DNA from: Amycolatopsis suaedae
Lineage (GTDB): Bacteria > Actinomycetota > Actinomycetes > Mycobacteriales > Pseudonocardiaceae
Assembly: GCF_004214935.1 (NCBI RefSeq)
Contig: NZ_SFCC01000007.1
Coordinates: 310,001-374,000 of the forward strand
Reading direction: 5' to 3'
DNA length: 64,000 nt
Part shown: positions 7,225 through 16,361 of the stretch, piece after piece
Layout of the letters: each line of letters opens with the position of its first letter
Numbering within the stretch: position 1 is the first letter of the stretch
Made by a program: the position numbers and the translations under genes
The notes under the pieces: model-generated
Database searches by the model: none
What the model was told of the DNA's origin: nothing
What the model saw: the letters and a program-made list of their open reading frames with translations, nothing else

Positions 7225-8649
7225 TCAGGCGTGGTCGTCCTCACCGAGCCGGTGCACCCGGATGAGGTTGGTGGAGCCGACGGTGCCCGGCGGCGAGCCC
7301 GCCACGATCACCACCAGGTCGCCCGGCTGGTAGCGGCCCATCTCCAGCATCGCGTGGTCTACCTGCTGGATCATCGCGTCCGTCGAGCCGACGAACGGCA
7401 CGATGCGGGTGTCGGTGCCCCAGGTCATCGCCAGCTGGCTGCGCACGCTCTCCTCCGGCGTGAACGCCAGCAGCGGCAGCCGGGTGTGCAGCCGCGCCAG
7501 CCTGCGCACGGTGTCACCGGACTGCGTGAACGCCACCAGCGCCTTGGCGTTGAGCCGCTCGCCGATGTCGCGGGCGGCGTAGGAGATCACGCCCCGCTTG
7601 GTCCTGGGCACGTGCGACAGCGGCGGCACCGACGGCGAGTCGGTCTCGACGGCCTGCACGATCCGGCTCATCGTCTCGACGGTCTCGACCGGGTACCGGC
7701 CGACACTGGTCTCCCCGGACAGCATCACCGCGTCGGCGCCGTCGAGCACCGCGTTGGCGACGTCGGACGCCTCGGCGCGGGTGGGCCGGGAGTTGTTGAT
7801 CATGGAGTCCAGCATCTGGGTGGCCACGATCACCGGCTTGGCGTTCTCCCGCGCGATCTGGATCGCCCGCTTCTGCACCAGCGGAACCTGCTCCAGCGGC
7901 AGCTCCACGCCCAGGTCGCCGCGGGCGACCATGATGCCGTCGAACGCCAGCACGATCGCCTCGAGGTTGTAGACGGCCTCCGGCTTCTCCAGCTTGGCGA
8001 CCACCGGGACCCTGCCCTTGCCGACCCGGTCCATGACCTGGTGCACCAGGTCGATGTCGGCGGGCGAGCGCACGAACGACAGCGCGACGAAGTCGACGCC
8101 GAGTTCCATGGCGAACTCGAGGTCCTCGATGTCCTTGTCGGTCAGCGCGGGCACCGAGACGTCCATGCCGGGCAGCGACACGCCCTTGTTGTTGCTGACC
8201 GGGCCGCCCTCGGTGACCTCGCAGACGACGTCGGGGCCGTCGACATGCTTGACGACCAGCCCGACCTTGCCGTCGTCGACCAGCAGCCGGTCGCCCGGCT
8301 TGGCGTCCTTGGCCAGGCCCTTGTACGTGGTGGAGACCCGGTCGTGGGTGCCTGCCACGTCCTCGACGGTGATCCGCACCTCGTCGCCGGTACGCCACTC
8401 GACCGGCCCGCCGGCGAACGTGCCGAGGCGGATCTTCGGCCCCTGCAGGTCGCCGAGGATGCCGACCGCGCGGCCGGTCTCGGCAGCGGCGGCCCGGATC
8501 AGGTCGTAGACCTGCTTGTGGTCGCTCTGGCTACCGTGGCTGAAGTTCATCCGCGCGACGTCCATTCCGGCGTCGACGAGGTCACGGACCTTCTCCGCCG
8601 TGGCGGTCGCGGGGCCCAGGGTGCAAACGATCTTCGCGCGTCGGCTCAC
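7225..8649 (-). CDS. pyk: Pyruvate kinase
   Basis: This 474-residue cytosolic enzyme is predicted to convert phosphoenolpyruvate and ADP into pyruvate and ATP, the last step of glycolysis. It starts SRRAKIVCTLGPA and carries MNFSHGS, LQGPKIRLG, VAKLEKPEAVYN, the signature MVARGDLGVELP and QMLDSMI. A C-terminal allosteric domain follows (LVAFTQSGDTVRRLARLHTRLPLLAFT). The GTG at 8649 is used because homologues begin MSRRAKIV; an in-frame upstream extension of ten residues is not conserved. A TACGCT box lies 8 nt upstream, suggesting a leaderless mRNA. It is transcribed toward tesB with a 36-nt gap. Confidence 0.96.
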   Translation of the reverse strand: MSRRAKIVCTLGPATATAEKVRDLVDAGMDVARMNFSHGSQSDHKQVYDLIRAAAAETGRAVGILGDLQGPKIRLGTFAGGPVEWRTGDEVRITVEDVAGTHDRVSTTYKGLAKDAKPGDRLLVDDGKVGLVVKHVDGPDVVCEVTEGGPVSNNKGVSLPGMDVSVPALTDKDIEDLEFAMELGVDFVALSFVRSPADIDLVHQVMDRVGKGRVPVVAKLEKPEAVYNLEAIVLAFDGIMVARGDLGVELPLEQVPLVQKRAIQIARENAKPVIVATQMLDSMINNSRPTRAEASDVANAVLDGADAVMLSGETSVGRYPVETVETMSRIVQAVETDSPSVPPLSHVPRTKRGVISYAARDIGERLNAKALVAFTQSGDTVRRLARLHTRLPLLAFTPEESVRSQLAMTWGTDTRIVPFVGSTDAMIQQVDHAMLEMGRYQPGDLVVIVAGSPPGTVGSTNLIRVHRLGEDDHA

Positions 8650-8748
8650 GTCCCCAGAGCGTAGACCCTTCCGGCGCACAAGTCTTTACCGATCCCGGAA
8701 CCGATCCCGAAATTCGCCTGAATCGGACAGCCGTACTGCTTGCGCAGG

Positions 8749-9417
8749 TCAGCGCCGCGGCAGGTCGCTCGACCCTACGTGGTCGCGCGCCCACTCGTTG
8801 AAGTCACGCAGCTGGCGCCAGGCCTTGCGCACCCGGGTCAGGCACGCCCGCTCGTGCAGCGTGTCATCCGGCGGCCAGACGCGCACGGCGTAGAGCGAGC
8901 GATGCTTGAGCAGTTCCAGCCGCGGGTGATCCTCGGCGAATCCCCGCGGGCGGGTCCGCAGCCGGTCGCCCTTGATCTCCCAGCCCGCCCGGCGCAGCTT
9001 CGCGACGATCTTCTCCAGCTCGGCGCCGTGCACCTCGGTGTCCACCGCGGTGCGGAACCTGGCCACCTGATCACTGGCCAGGTGGAAGCAGCCGCCGCCG
9101 ACCCGCAGCCCGTCCGGGCCGACCTCGACGTAGTAGGCGCCGCCGCCCCTGCCCTGCTCGATCACACCGCCACAGTGGGTCTTGTAGGGCGTCTTGTCCT
9201 TGGCGAACCGCACGTCGCGGTAGGGCCGGAACACCTTGCCCTCGCCGAAACCGGCGGCGAACTCGCTGTTCAGCTCGGCGAGCAGCGCCTCCATCGGCGC
9301 CCGCACGTCGGCACGGTAGATGTGGACGTTGTCGTCCCAGTACGCCTTGGAGTTGTCGGCGATCAGGCCGTCGTAGAACTCGACGGCGTACTCGCCGAAC
9401 CCCTCGAACTTCGCCAC
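8749..9417 (-). CDS. DUF2461 domain protein (TIGR02453 family)
   Basis: This 222-residue soluble protein matches the DUF2461 family over its full length. It contains FYDGLIADNSKAYWDDN near the N-terminus, FRPYRDVRFAKDKTPYKTH in the first half, and GGGCFHLASDQVARFR in the middle. The family is widespread in bacteria and fungi and its biochemical activity is unknown. The gene stands alone between pyk and the chitinase gene, and no obvious operon partner is seen. Confidence 0.88.
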   Translation of the reverse strand: MAKFEGFGEYAVEFYDGLIADNSKAYWDDNVHIYRADVRAPMEALLAELNSEFAAGFGEGKVFRPYRDVRFAKDKTPYKTHCGGVIEQGRGGGAYYVEVGPDGLRVGGGCFHLASDQVARFRTAVDTEVHGAELEKIVAKLRRAGWEIKGDRLRTRPRGFAEDHPRLELLKHRSLYAVRVWPPDDTLHERACLTRVRKAWRQLRDFNEWARDHVGSSDLPRR

Positions 9418-9468
9418 TTCTCGTCCTCCCGGGTCGCCGGCACGGTACCCGGCGGCACCGACAGCGAA

Positions 9469-9496
9469 GTGGCCCGCTCCCCAGGGAGCGGGCCAC
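9469..9496 (-). terminator. Strong terminator hairpin after the chitinase gene
   Basis: Arms GTGGCCCGCTCC (9469-9480) and GGAGCGGGCCAC (9485-9496) form a perfect 12-bp stem with a 4-nt loop, 13 nt past the chitinase stop codon. Confidence 0.75.
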
Positions 9497-9509
9497 CGGG
9501 GCGCCGACG

Positions 9510-10745
<1,236 letters not shown>

Positions 10746-10792
10746 GAGGCCTCCGTAGAGCCTGGCGGCGCATCGTCGCGCCGCATCCCCAC

Positions 10793-10821
10793 ACGCTAAA
10801 TGGACTAGACCATTGACTCAA
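10793..10821 (-). promoter_or_regulatory. Chitinase promoter (TTGAGT-N17-TAGCGT)
   Basis: A -35 box TTGAGT (10816-10821) and a -10 box TAGCGT (10793-10798) on the minus strand are separated by exactly 17 bp. One DasR-like site lies inside the spacer and the second abuts the -35, the arrangement expected of a repressed promoter. Confidence 0.6.
10801..10812. promoter_or_regulatory. DasR-like operator (dre) 1
   Basis: TGGACTAGACCA differs at one position from the DasR core TGGTCTAGACCA. It lies in the -35/-10 spacer of the chitinase promoter. Confidence 0.65.
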
Positions 10822-10833
10822 TGGTTCAGACCA
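10822..10833. promoter_or_regulatory. DasR-like operator (dre) 2
   Basis: TGGTTCAGACCA differs at two central positions from the DasR core TGGTCTAGACCA. It lies 21 bp centre-to-centre from site 1, so both sites face the same side of the helix. Confidence 0.6.
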
Positions 10834-10922
10834 CCGATCACCGGTTCGTCCTACTACCTCCGGCCTGCCGGCTACCGAGCGCAGCGGCGCATAGTGATCA
10901 CCGGCGAGAGGAGGAACCCAGA

Positions 10923-12362
10923 GTGATCCGGGTGGACGGACGTACCCTGCGTTGCGCCGACGTGGCCGACGCCGCGGCCGCGCAGGGACCGCTGGTGCTG
11001 GACGTGTCGATCAGCGCTCTGCGGGCCGCACGCAAGGCGTGGGAGCTGGCCGAGGAGCTCAGCGCACGCCGGATCGTCTACGGGCGGACCACCGGCGTCG
11101 GAGCCAACAAGGACGACGCCGTGCCGGCCGGCGACACCGCACACGGCCTGCGCCTGCTGCGCAGCCACGCCGGTGGCAGTGGCGAGCCGATGCCGCCCGG
11201 CCACGTCCGCGCCATGATGCTGATCCGGCTCAACCAGCTGGTCGCCGGCCGTTCGGGCATCCACCCCGACCTGATCGCCGCGCTGGCCGACGCCCTGCGC
11301 ACCGGCTCGCTGCCGCTGGTGCACCGGCTCGGTGCCATCGGCACCGGCGACCTCGCGCCGCTGGCCGAGACCGCCCTCGCGCTGGCGGGCGAGCGCGCGT
11401 GGCTGCGCGGCGGCATCCCGCCGGTGCCGGTGCAGGCGGGCGACGCGCTGGCGTTCATGAGCAGCAACGCCGCCACGCTGGCCGAGGCGTCGCTGGCCGC
11501 GCTGGAACTGGACACGCTGACCAGGGCCAGCCACGCCGTCGTCGCGCTCACCTACATCGCGCTGGACGGCAACCCGGAGGCCTACGCCACGCCGGTGCAC
11601 GAGGCCCGCCCGCACCCCGGGCAGATCGCCTGCGCCGCCGAGATCCGCAGGCTGCTGGGCATGGAAGGCACACCGGCGCCCGGCAGGCGCATCCAGGACC
11701 CGTTCGGCCTGCGGGCGTTCCCGCAGGTCCAGGGACCGGCGCTGGACGCCGTACACTACCTGCGGGACGTGCTGGCCGTCGAGATCAACGCGGGCACGGA
11801 GAACCCGATGATCTCCACCGTGCACGGCGACGCCTACCACCACGCGCATTTCCACACCGCGTACGTGTCCACGGCGCTCGACCAGGCGCGGGCGACCGTC
11901 CACCAGGTCGCCGAGCTGTCCGCGGCCCGGCTGGGCGACCTGGTCGAGCCGGAGTTCACCGGGCTGCGGCCGTTCCTCGCGGCGGGGCCGGCGGGCAGTT
12001 CCGGGGTGATGATCCTGGAGTACGTCGCCCACGACGCGCTCGCCGAGCTGCGGCAGGCGGCGCTGCCGATGACGCTGGGCACCGCCGTGGTGTCACGTGG
12101 CCTGGAGGACCACGCCAGCTTCTCCACCCAGGCGGCGCGGGCGGCCACCGCGGCGTGCGCGGCCTACCGTCAGCTGCTGGCGTGTGAGCTGGTGGCCGCC
12201 GTGCGGGCGCTGCGGATGCGGCAGGCCGAGCTGGTCGACCTGCCAGCCCGCGACGCGTTCGAGCGGGCGGGCGCCGTGCTCGAGCCGAGCACCGACGACC
12301 GCCCACTCACCGAGGACATCGCCGCCGCGGCGGCGGTCCTCGACGATCTGGCCCGCATCTGA
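10923..12362 (+). CDS. Aromatic amino acid ammonia-lyase family protein (HAL/PAL/TAL-like) with altered MIO triad
   Basis: This 479-residue protein belongs to the histidine/phenylalanine ammonia-lyase superfamily, which eliminates ammonia from an aromatic amino acid through an MIO electrophile. The catalytic loop Tyr53 is in IVYGRTTGVG, at the same position as in Pseudomonas HAL. Other family landmarks are QDPFGLRAFPQVQGP and NAGTENPM. The residues that should form MIO (Ala-Ser-Gly) are Gly140-Thr141-Gly142 within GAIGTGDLAPLAE. The enzyme may therefore build a variant cofactor or act differently, and the substrate cannot be assigned. The GTG at 10923 has AGGAGG 8 nt upstream; the longer frame from 10821 would run through the DasR-like site. 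Confidence 0.85.
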   Translation: MIRVDGRTLRCADVADAAAAQGPLVLDVSISALRAARKAWELAEELSARRIVYGRTTGVGANKDDAVPAGDTAHGLRLLRSHAGGSGEPMPPGHVRAMMLIRLNQLVAGRSGIHPDLIAALADALRTGSLPLVHRLGAIGTGDLAPLAETALALAGERAWLRGGIPPVPVQAGDALAFMSSNAATLAEASLAALELDTLTRASHAVVALTYIALDGNPEAYATPVHEARPHPGQIACAAEIRRLLGMEGTPAPGRRIQDPFGLRAFPQVQGPALDAVHYLRDVLAVEINAGTENPMISTVHGDAYHHAHFHTAYVSTALDQARATVHQVAELSAARLGDLVEPEFTGLRPFLAAGPAGSSGVMILEYVAHDALAELRQAALPMTLGTAVVSRGLEDHASFSTQAARAATAACAAYRQLLACELVAAVRALRMRQAELVDLPARDAFERAGAVLEPSTDDRPLTEDIAAAAAVLDDLARI

Positions 12363-12408
12363 CTCCCGACCCGGGCGGCCCGGCGGCGTCTGGACTGAGG
12401 AGCCCAAA

Positions 12409-12422
12409 GGCCGCTCGCGGCC
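12409..12422. terminator. Short GC hairpin between converging genes
   Basis: GGCCGC-TC-GCGGCC lies between the stop codons of the ammonia-lyase gene and pfkA. It could serve either strand, but the 2-nt loop makes it weak evidence. Nothing else is seen in this 123-bp gap. Confidence 0.3.
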
Positions 12423-12485
12423 GACGGCGACGAGGGAAGACGCCGCCTCAAGGGGCCGCCCGCGGGCGAGCGGAGCGAGCCCCAA

Positions 12486-13511
12486 TTAACCGAAGAAGAC
12501 CTCGGCTTCCTCGTAACGGGAGGCCGGGACGGTCTTCAGCTCGGCGGTGGCCTCGGCGAGCTTGACCCGCACGATGTCGGTGCCACGCAGCGCCACCATC
12601 ACGCCGAAGTCGCCGTCGGCGACCGCGTCGACGGCGTTGAGGCCGAAGCGGGTGGCCAGCACCCGGTCGTAGGCCGTCGGGGTGCCGCCACGCTGGGTGT
12701 GGCCGAGCACGACCGCACGCGACTCCTTGCCGGTGCGAGCCGCGATCTCGTCGGCCAGCCAGGTGCCGATGCCGCCGAGCCGGACGTGCCCGAACGCGTC
12801 CTTCTCGCCGCTCTGCAGCACCTCGGCACCGCCCTCGGGCAGCGCGCCCTCGGCGACGACGATGATCGGGGCGTACTGGCGCTCGAACCGCCGCTCCACC
12901 CAGCTGACGACCTTGTCCACGGAGAACGGCCGCTCCGGCACCAGGATCACGTTGGCCCCGCCGGCCAGGCCCGAGTGCAGTGCGATCCAGCCCGCGTGCC
13001 GGCCCATCACCTCGACGACCAGCGCGCGGTGGTGCGACTCGGCCGTCGTGCGCAGCCGGTCGATCGACTCGGTGGCGATGTGCACCGCGGTGTCGAAGCC
13101 GAACGTGTAGTCGGTGGCACCGAGGTCGTTGTCGATGGTCTTGGGAACACCGACGACGCCGACGCCGTCGTCGGTCAGCTTCTTGGCCACGCCGAGGGTG
13201 TCCTCGCCGCCGATGGCGATGAGCGCGTCGACGCCCTGCTCGGCCAGCACAGACTTGATCTTGTCGACGCCGCCGTCGACCTTGTACGGGTTGGTCCGCG
13301 ACGAACCGAGGATCGTGCCGCCGCGGGTGAGGATCTCCTCGACGTCGTCGAGGCCGAGCGGCTTGGACTCGCCGGTCAGCGGGCCCTGCCAGCCGCTGCG
13401 GAATCCGAGGATCTCCCAGCCGTGGACCTCGATGCCCTTGCGGACCACGGCACGGATGACCGCGTTCAGGCCCGGGCAGTCACCGCCACCGGTCAGCACA
13501 CCGACTCGCAT
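12486..13511 (-). CDS. pfkA: 6-phosphofructokinase, probably pyrophosphate-dependent
   Basis: This 341-residue enzyme is predicted to phosphorylate fructose 6-phosphate to fructose 1,6-bisphosphate. GGGDCPGLNAVIR is at residues 8-20, the phosphoryl-donor loop GGEDT at 101-105, and the catalytic PKTIDND at 123-129 with Asp127. E. coli ATP-dependent PFK has Gly104 and Gly124, whereas this protein has Asp104 and Lys124. That pair is the established signature of pyrophosphate-dependent enzymes, as described for Amycolatopsis methanolica. If PPi is the donor the step is reversible and lacks classical allosteric control. The ATG at 13511 has GGAGG 8-9 nt upstream. The gene diverges from the DAHP synthase leader. 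Confidence 0.94.
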   Translation of the reverse strand: MRVGVLTGGGDCPGLNAVIRAVVRKGIEVHGWEILGFRSGWQGPLTGESKPLGLDDVEEILTRGGTILGSSRTNPYKVDGGVDKIKSVLAEQGVDALIAIGGEDTLGVAKKLTDDGVGVVGVPKTIDNDLGATDYTFGFDTAVHIATESIDRLRTTAESHHRALVVEVMGRHAGWIALHSGLAGGANVILVPERPFSVDKVVSWVERRFERQYAPIIVVAEGALPEGGAEVLQSGEKDAFGHVRLGGIGTWLADEIAARTGKESRAVVLGHTQRGGTPTAYDRVLATRFGLNAVDAVADGDFGVMVALRGTDIVRVKLAEATAELKTVPASRYEEAEVFFG

Positions 13512-13568
13512 CAGAACAAACCTCCGCATGCAGTTCGTCTCGTCGGCGCCAGCGTAGCGGGACTCACC

Positions 13569-13599
13569 TTGATCGGTTGAGAGACGGGGGTGCTATCCT
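13569..13599 (+). promoter_or_regulatory. Promoter of the DAHP synthase leader (TTGATC / TATCCT)
   Basis: TATCCT (13594-13599) ends 7 nt before the leader-peptide GTG, and TTGATC (13569-13574) lies 19 bp upstream of it. Transcription would start at or next to the GTG, giving a leaderless leader peptide. Confidence 0.5.
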
Positions 13600-13606
13600 C
13601 TGCGGC

Positions 13607-13672
13607 GTGCAGCGCTATTTCTGGTTTAGCAGGCCGGCCCCGGGTGGGTCAGCCGGCGACGCCGCGCGCTGA
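13607..13672 (+). CDS. Leader peptide for DAHP synthase attenuation (21 aa, Tyr-Phe-Trp-Phe)
   Basis: This small frame starts at a GTG and reads MQRYFWFSRPAPGGSAGDAAR. Four consecutive aromatic codons (Tyr, Phe, Trp, Phe at 13616-13627) come immediately before the gene for the first enzyme of aromatic amino acid synthesis. Such a run is the mark of a ribosome-stalling attenuation peptide. A -10 box 7 nt upstream suggests a leaderless start. Stalling at these codons would free the downstream segment 13644-13657 to pair with 13687-13697 and so block the 13683-13709 hairpin. The peptide is too short for normal gene finders. No published homologue is claimed here. Confidence 0.7.
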   Translation: MQRYFWFSRPAPGGSAGDAAR

Positions 13673-13709
13673 CCTTCCACCCTCGAGCCGGACCCACAAG
13701 CCGGCTCGA
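13644..13709 (+). promoter_or_regulatory. Attenuator with mutually exclusive hairpins upstream of DAHP synthase
   Basis: Two pairings compete. GTGGGT and CCGGC (13644-13657) pair with GCCGG and ACCCAC (13687-13697) in 11 bp with a 3-nt bulge. Alternatively TCGAGCCGG (13683-13691) pairs with CCGGCTCGA (13701-13709) in a perfect 9-bp stem with a 9-nt loop. They share 13687-13691, so only one can form. The first overlaps the end of the aromatic leader peptide, which is classic amino-acid attenuation geometry. A third small hairpin, TTCGGC-TTG-GCCGAA (13726-13740), precedes the structural gene. There is no strong U-run, so the control could be on translation. Confidence 0.6.
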
Positions 13710-13756
13710 CGGTTCTCCCGACGGGTTCGGCTTGGCCGAAAGGACACCTACCCGTC

Positions 13757-14845
13757 ATGACGATCACCGCGGGCGCAGCGGCCCCCGCCCTCGCCCAGTC
13801 ACTGGACAACCAGCGCACCACCAGCATCAGCCCGCTGATCCCGCCGTCGCTGCTGCGTGCCGAGTACCCGGTCGACGAGGCCGTCGCGAAGACCGTGCGA
13901 ACGGGCCGTTCGGACACCGTGCGCATCCTCGACGGCCACGACGACCGGCTGCTGGTCGTCGTCGGCCCGTGCTCCGTGCACGACCCGGCCGCCGCGCTGG
14001 ACTACGCGGCACGTCTCGCCGAGCGGGCCGAGGCATTGCGCGACCGGCTGCACGTCGTGATGCGGGTGTACTTCGAGAAGCCGCGCACCACGCTGGGCTG
14101 GAAGGGCCTGATCAACGACCCGGACCTGGACGGCAGCTACGCCGTCAACAAGGGCCTGCGGCTGGCCAGGCAGCTGCTGCTCGACGTGTCGGCGCTCGGC
14201 CTGCCGGTGGGCTGCGAGTTCCTCGACCCGATCACCCCGCAGTTCATCGCCGACATCGTCACCTGGGGCTCGATCGGCGCCCGCACCGCGGCCAGCCAGG
14301 TGCACCGGCAGCTGTGCAGTGCGCTGTCGATGCCGGTCGGCATCAAGAACTCCACCGACGGTGACGTTCAGGTCGCCGTCGACGCCACCCGCGCGGCCGG
14401 TGCGGGTCACGTGTTCGCCGGGATCAACGCCGACGGCCTCGCCGCGCTGCTGACGACCTCGGGCAACCCGGACTGCCACGTCATCCTGCGGGGCGGGGCG
14501 TCCGGCCCCAACCACGACCCGGCCACCGTCGCCGACACGCTCGGCAGGCTGTCCGCGGCCGGCCTGCCGCGGCGGCTGATCGTCGACGCCAGCCACGGCA
14601 ACTCCGGCAAGGACCACGTCCGTCAGGCGGGTGTGGTCGAGGAGCTGGCCGAGCGGATCGGCGCGGGCGAGACCGGAATCGCCGGCGTGATGATGGAGAG
14701 CTTCCTCGCCGGCGGCAGGCAGGAACTGCGCCTGGGGCATCGGGACGAGCTGACCTACGGCCAGAGCATCACCGACGCCTGCATGGACTGGAACACCACC
14801 GACCGCCTGCTGGAGCGGCTCGCGGAGGCCGTCGCCAGCCGCTAG
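13757..14845 (+). CDS. aroF: 3-deoxy-7-phosphoheptulonate (DAHP) synthase, class I
   Basis: This 362-residue enzyme is predicted to condense phosphoenolpyruvate and erythrose 4-phosphate to DAHP, the entry step of the shikimate pathway. It is of the AroFGH (class I alpha) type: LLVVVGPCSVHD, YFEKPRTTLGWKGL, GCEFLDPITPQ, VGIKNSTDG and LIVDASHGNSGK are all present. It is therefore not the class II AroG type found in M. tuberculosis. The AroFGH family is usually feedback-inhibited by one aromatic amino acid, but which one cannot be read from the sequence. Expression is probably set by the attenuator upstream. Its stop codon overlaps that of the converging exoribonuclease gene by 4 nt. Confidence 0.95.
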   Translation: MTITAGAAAPALAQSLDNQRTTSISPLIPPSLLRAEYPVDEAVAKTVRTGRSDTVRILDGHDDRLLVVVGPCSVHDPAAALDYAARLAERAEALRDRLHVVMRVYFEKPRTTLGWKGLINDPDLDGSYAVNKGLRLARQLLLDVSALGLPVGCEFLDPITPQFIADIVTWGSIGARTAASQVHRQLCSALSMPVGIKNSTDGDVQVAVDATRAAGAGHVFAGINADGLAALLTTSGNPDCHVILRGGASGPNHDPATVADTLGRLSAAGLPRRLIVDASHGNSGKDHVRQAGVVEELAERIGAGETGIAGVMMESFLAGGRQELRLGHRDELTYGQSITDACMDWNTTDRLLERLAEAVASR

Positions 14846-15345
14846 GACCCGGTGAAGCCGCGGCGCTTGCGCGCGTCCTCGATGATGCGCCAGCGCACCA
14901 GGTTGTGCCGGGCGTCGGCGAGGGCGTCGTGGGCATCGGTGGGCGGCGTGGGCAGCTTCGGCTTGCCCACGTCCTCCCACCGTTGCCGCAGGTCACGGGT
15001 GAACCGCGGGAGCTGGCGCGGCAGTGCGGGCATCGGGCCCCACAGCTGCGCCAGCGCGACGTGGTCGTAGGCGGCGAACCAGGCCCACAGCTCGATCCCG
15101 CCGGGCGGCTTGCCGAAGAACTCCAGCAGGTCGGCACGGATCCGCTCGCGGCTGCGCCAGGCCGGGTCGGCGGGCGAGGGCAGTTTCGGCAGGACGTTCT
15201 CCCGCACCCACGGTCCGGCTCTGTCCGGGTCGAAGTCGGTCGACACCGCGTAGAACTCGCGGCCGTTCGCGTCCACGACACCGATCGACACCAGGTCGAT
15301 GGTCACGCCGTCCTCGATGAACTCGGTGTCGTAGAAAAATCGCAC
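14842..15345 (-). CDS. 3'-5' exoribonuclease, Rv2179c-like (DEDDh)
   Basis: This 167-residue protein begins RFFYDTEFIEDG, supplying the first Asp and Glu of a DEDD nuclease. The third acidic site is in WFAAYDHVALAQLWG and the DEDDh ending is HDALADARHNL. These match the Rv2179c family of small 3' exoribonucleases, which in mycobacteria are also encoded beside DAHP synthase. The family trims RNA 3' ends, with reported activity on poly(A)-like substrates. The GTG at 15345 follows a TAGGGT box by 6 nt, suggesting a leaderless mRNA. Confidence 0.9.
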   Translation of the reverse strand: MRFFYDTEFIEDGVTIDLVSIGVVDANGREFYAVSTDFDPDRAGPWVRENVLPKLPSPADPAWRSRERIRADLLEFFGKPPGGIELWAWFAAYDHVALAQLWGPMPALPRQLPRFTRDLRQRWEDVGKPKLPTPPTDAHDALADARHNLVRWRIIEDARKRRGFTGS

Positions 15346-15387
15346 CGCGCAACCCTAGTCACCCGGCCGGGGCAGTCCCGACGAAGG

Positions 15388-16143
15388 TCAGGAAGCCTTG
15401 GTCTCCGGGACCCGGTCGGCCGCCGCGGCCTGCCTCGGCACCCGGGGCGACACGCCGGCGGCGTCGGCCGCGGCCAGCTCCTTGGCCTTGGCGGCGTACA
15501 TGTCGACGTATTCCTGCCCGGACAGCTCCATCAGCGCGTACATGATCTCGTCGGTGATGGACCGCTCGACGAACCGGTCACCGGACAGCCCCTGGTAGCG
15601 GGAGAAGTCCAGCGGCTTGCCGAACCGCACCTCCAGCCGCCGCGGGCGCCACATCTTGGAGCCGATCGGGTTGACCTTGTCGGTGCCGATGGTGATGACC
15701 GGGACGACCGGGACGTTCGCCTCCAGCACGATCCGGGCCACGCCGGTCTTGCCCTTGTACAGCCTGCCGTCCGGCGAGCGGGTGCCCTCCGGGTAGATGC
15801 CGAGCAGATGGCCCTCCCGCAGCAGGCGGATCGCCGTGTCCAGCGCGGCCTGCGCGGCCGAGCCGCTGGTGCGGTCGATGGGGATCTGCCCGACGCCGGT
15901 GAAGAACCACTTCTTCAGCAGCCCCTTGAAGCCCTTCTCGGTGAAGTACTCCTGCTTCGCGGGGAAGCGGACCATGCGCGGCACGTGCAGCGGCATGAAG
16001 AACGAGTCGGCGACGGCGAGGTGGTTGCCGGCGAGGATGGCGCCCCCCTCACGGGGGATGTTCTCCACCCCGGTGACCTTGGTCGGCCACAGCAGGCGCA
16101 GCAGCGGTCCCAGCAGGACGTACTTCATGAGCCAGTACAGCAC
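15388..16143 (-). CDS. 1-acyl-sn-glycerol-3-phosphate acyltransferase (PlsC family)
   Basis: This 251-residue membrane-associated enzyme is predicted to add the second acyl chain to lysophosphatidic acid in phospholipid synthesis. The catalytic NHLAVAD (His-x4-Asp) lies near residue 40, FPAKQEYF follows, EGTRS binds phosphate, and VPVVPV follows. An N-terminal hydrophobic helix (YWLMKYVLLGPLLRLLW) anchors it. The GTG at 16143 is chosen because homologues such as Rv2182c start with the same aromatic-rich helix. An Ala-rich tail of 40 residues is variable in the family. The 218-bp gap to the divergent esterase gene shows no clear site. Confidence 0.92.
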   Translation of the reverse strand: MLYWLMKYVLLGPLLRLLWPTKVTGVENIPREGGAILAGNHLAVADSFFMPLHVPRMVRFPAKQEYFTEKGFKGLLKKWFFTGVGQIPIDRTSGSAAQAALDTAIRLLREGHLLGIYPEGTRSPDGRLYKGKTGVARIVLEANVPVVPVITIGTDKVNPIGSKMWRPRRLEVRFGKPLDFSRYQGLSGDRFVERSITDEIMYALMELSGQEYVDMYAAKAKELAAADAAGVSPRVPRQAAAADRVPETKAS

Positions 16144-16361
16144 CTTGGACTTGGCCTCCTCGCGCCCGACACCCGATCAACAAGACTACGAACCCCGTCT
16201 ACCACGCACAACGTCTGGAACCCGGTTGCGCCGCGGGGGCGATCGATCTCACATCGTGCACCACCTGCCCGGCGGGCGAACCGACACCACCACAACGCCT
16301 CCGGACATGCGACCATGGAACCCTGACGAGGTTGAGAGTTCCCGGAGAAAGGCACCGCCCC

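Noticed and set aside
10821..10922. A longer N-terminus for the ammonia-lyase from the ATG at 10821
   Set aside because: The ATG lies next to the second DasR-like site and has no ribosome binding site; the GTG at 10923 has AGGAGG and aligns Tyr53 with known family numbering.
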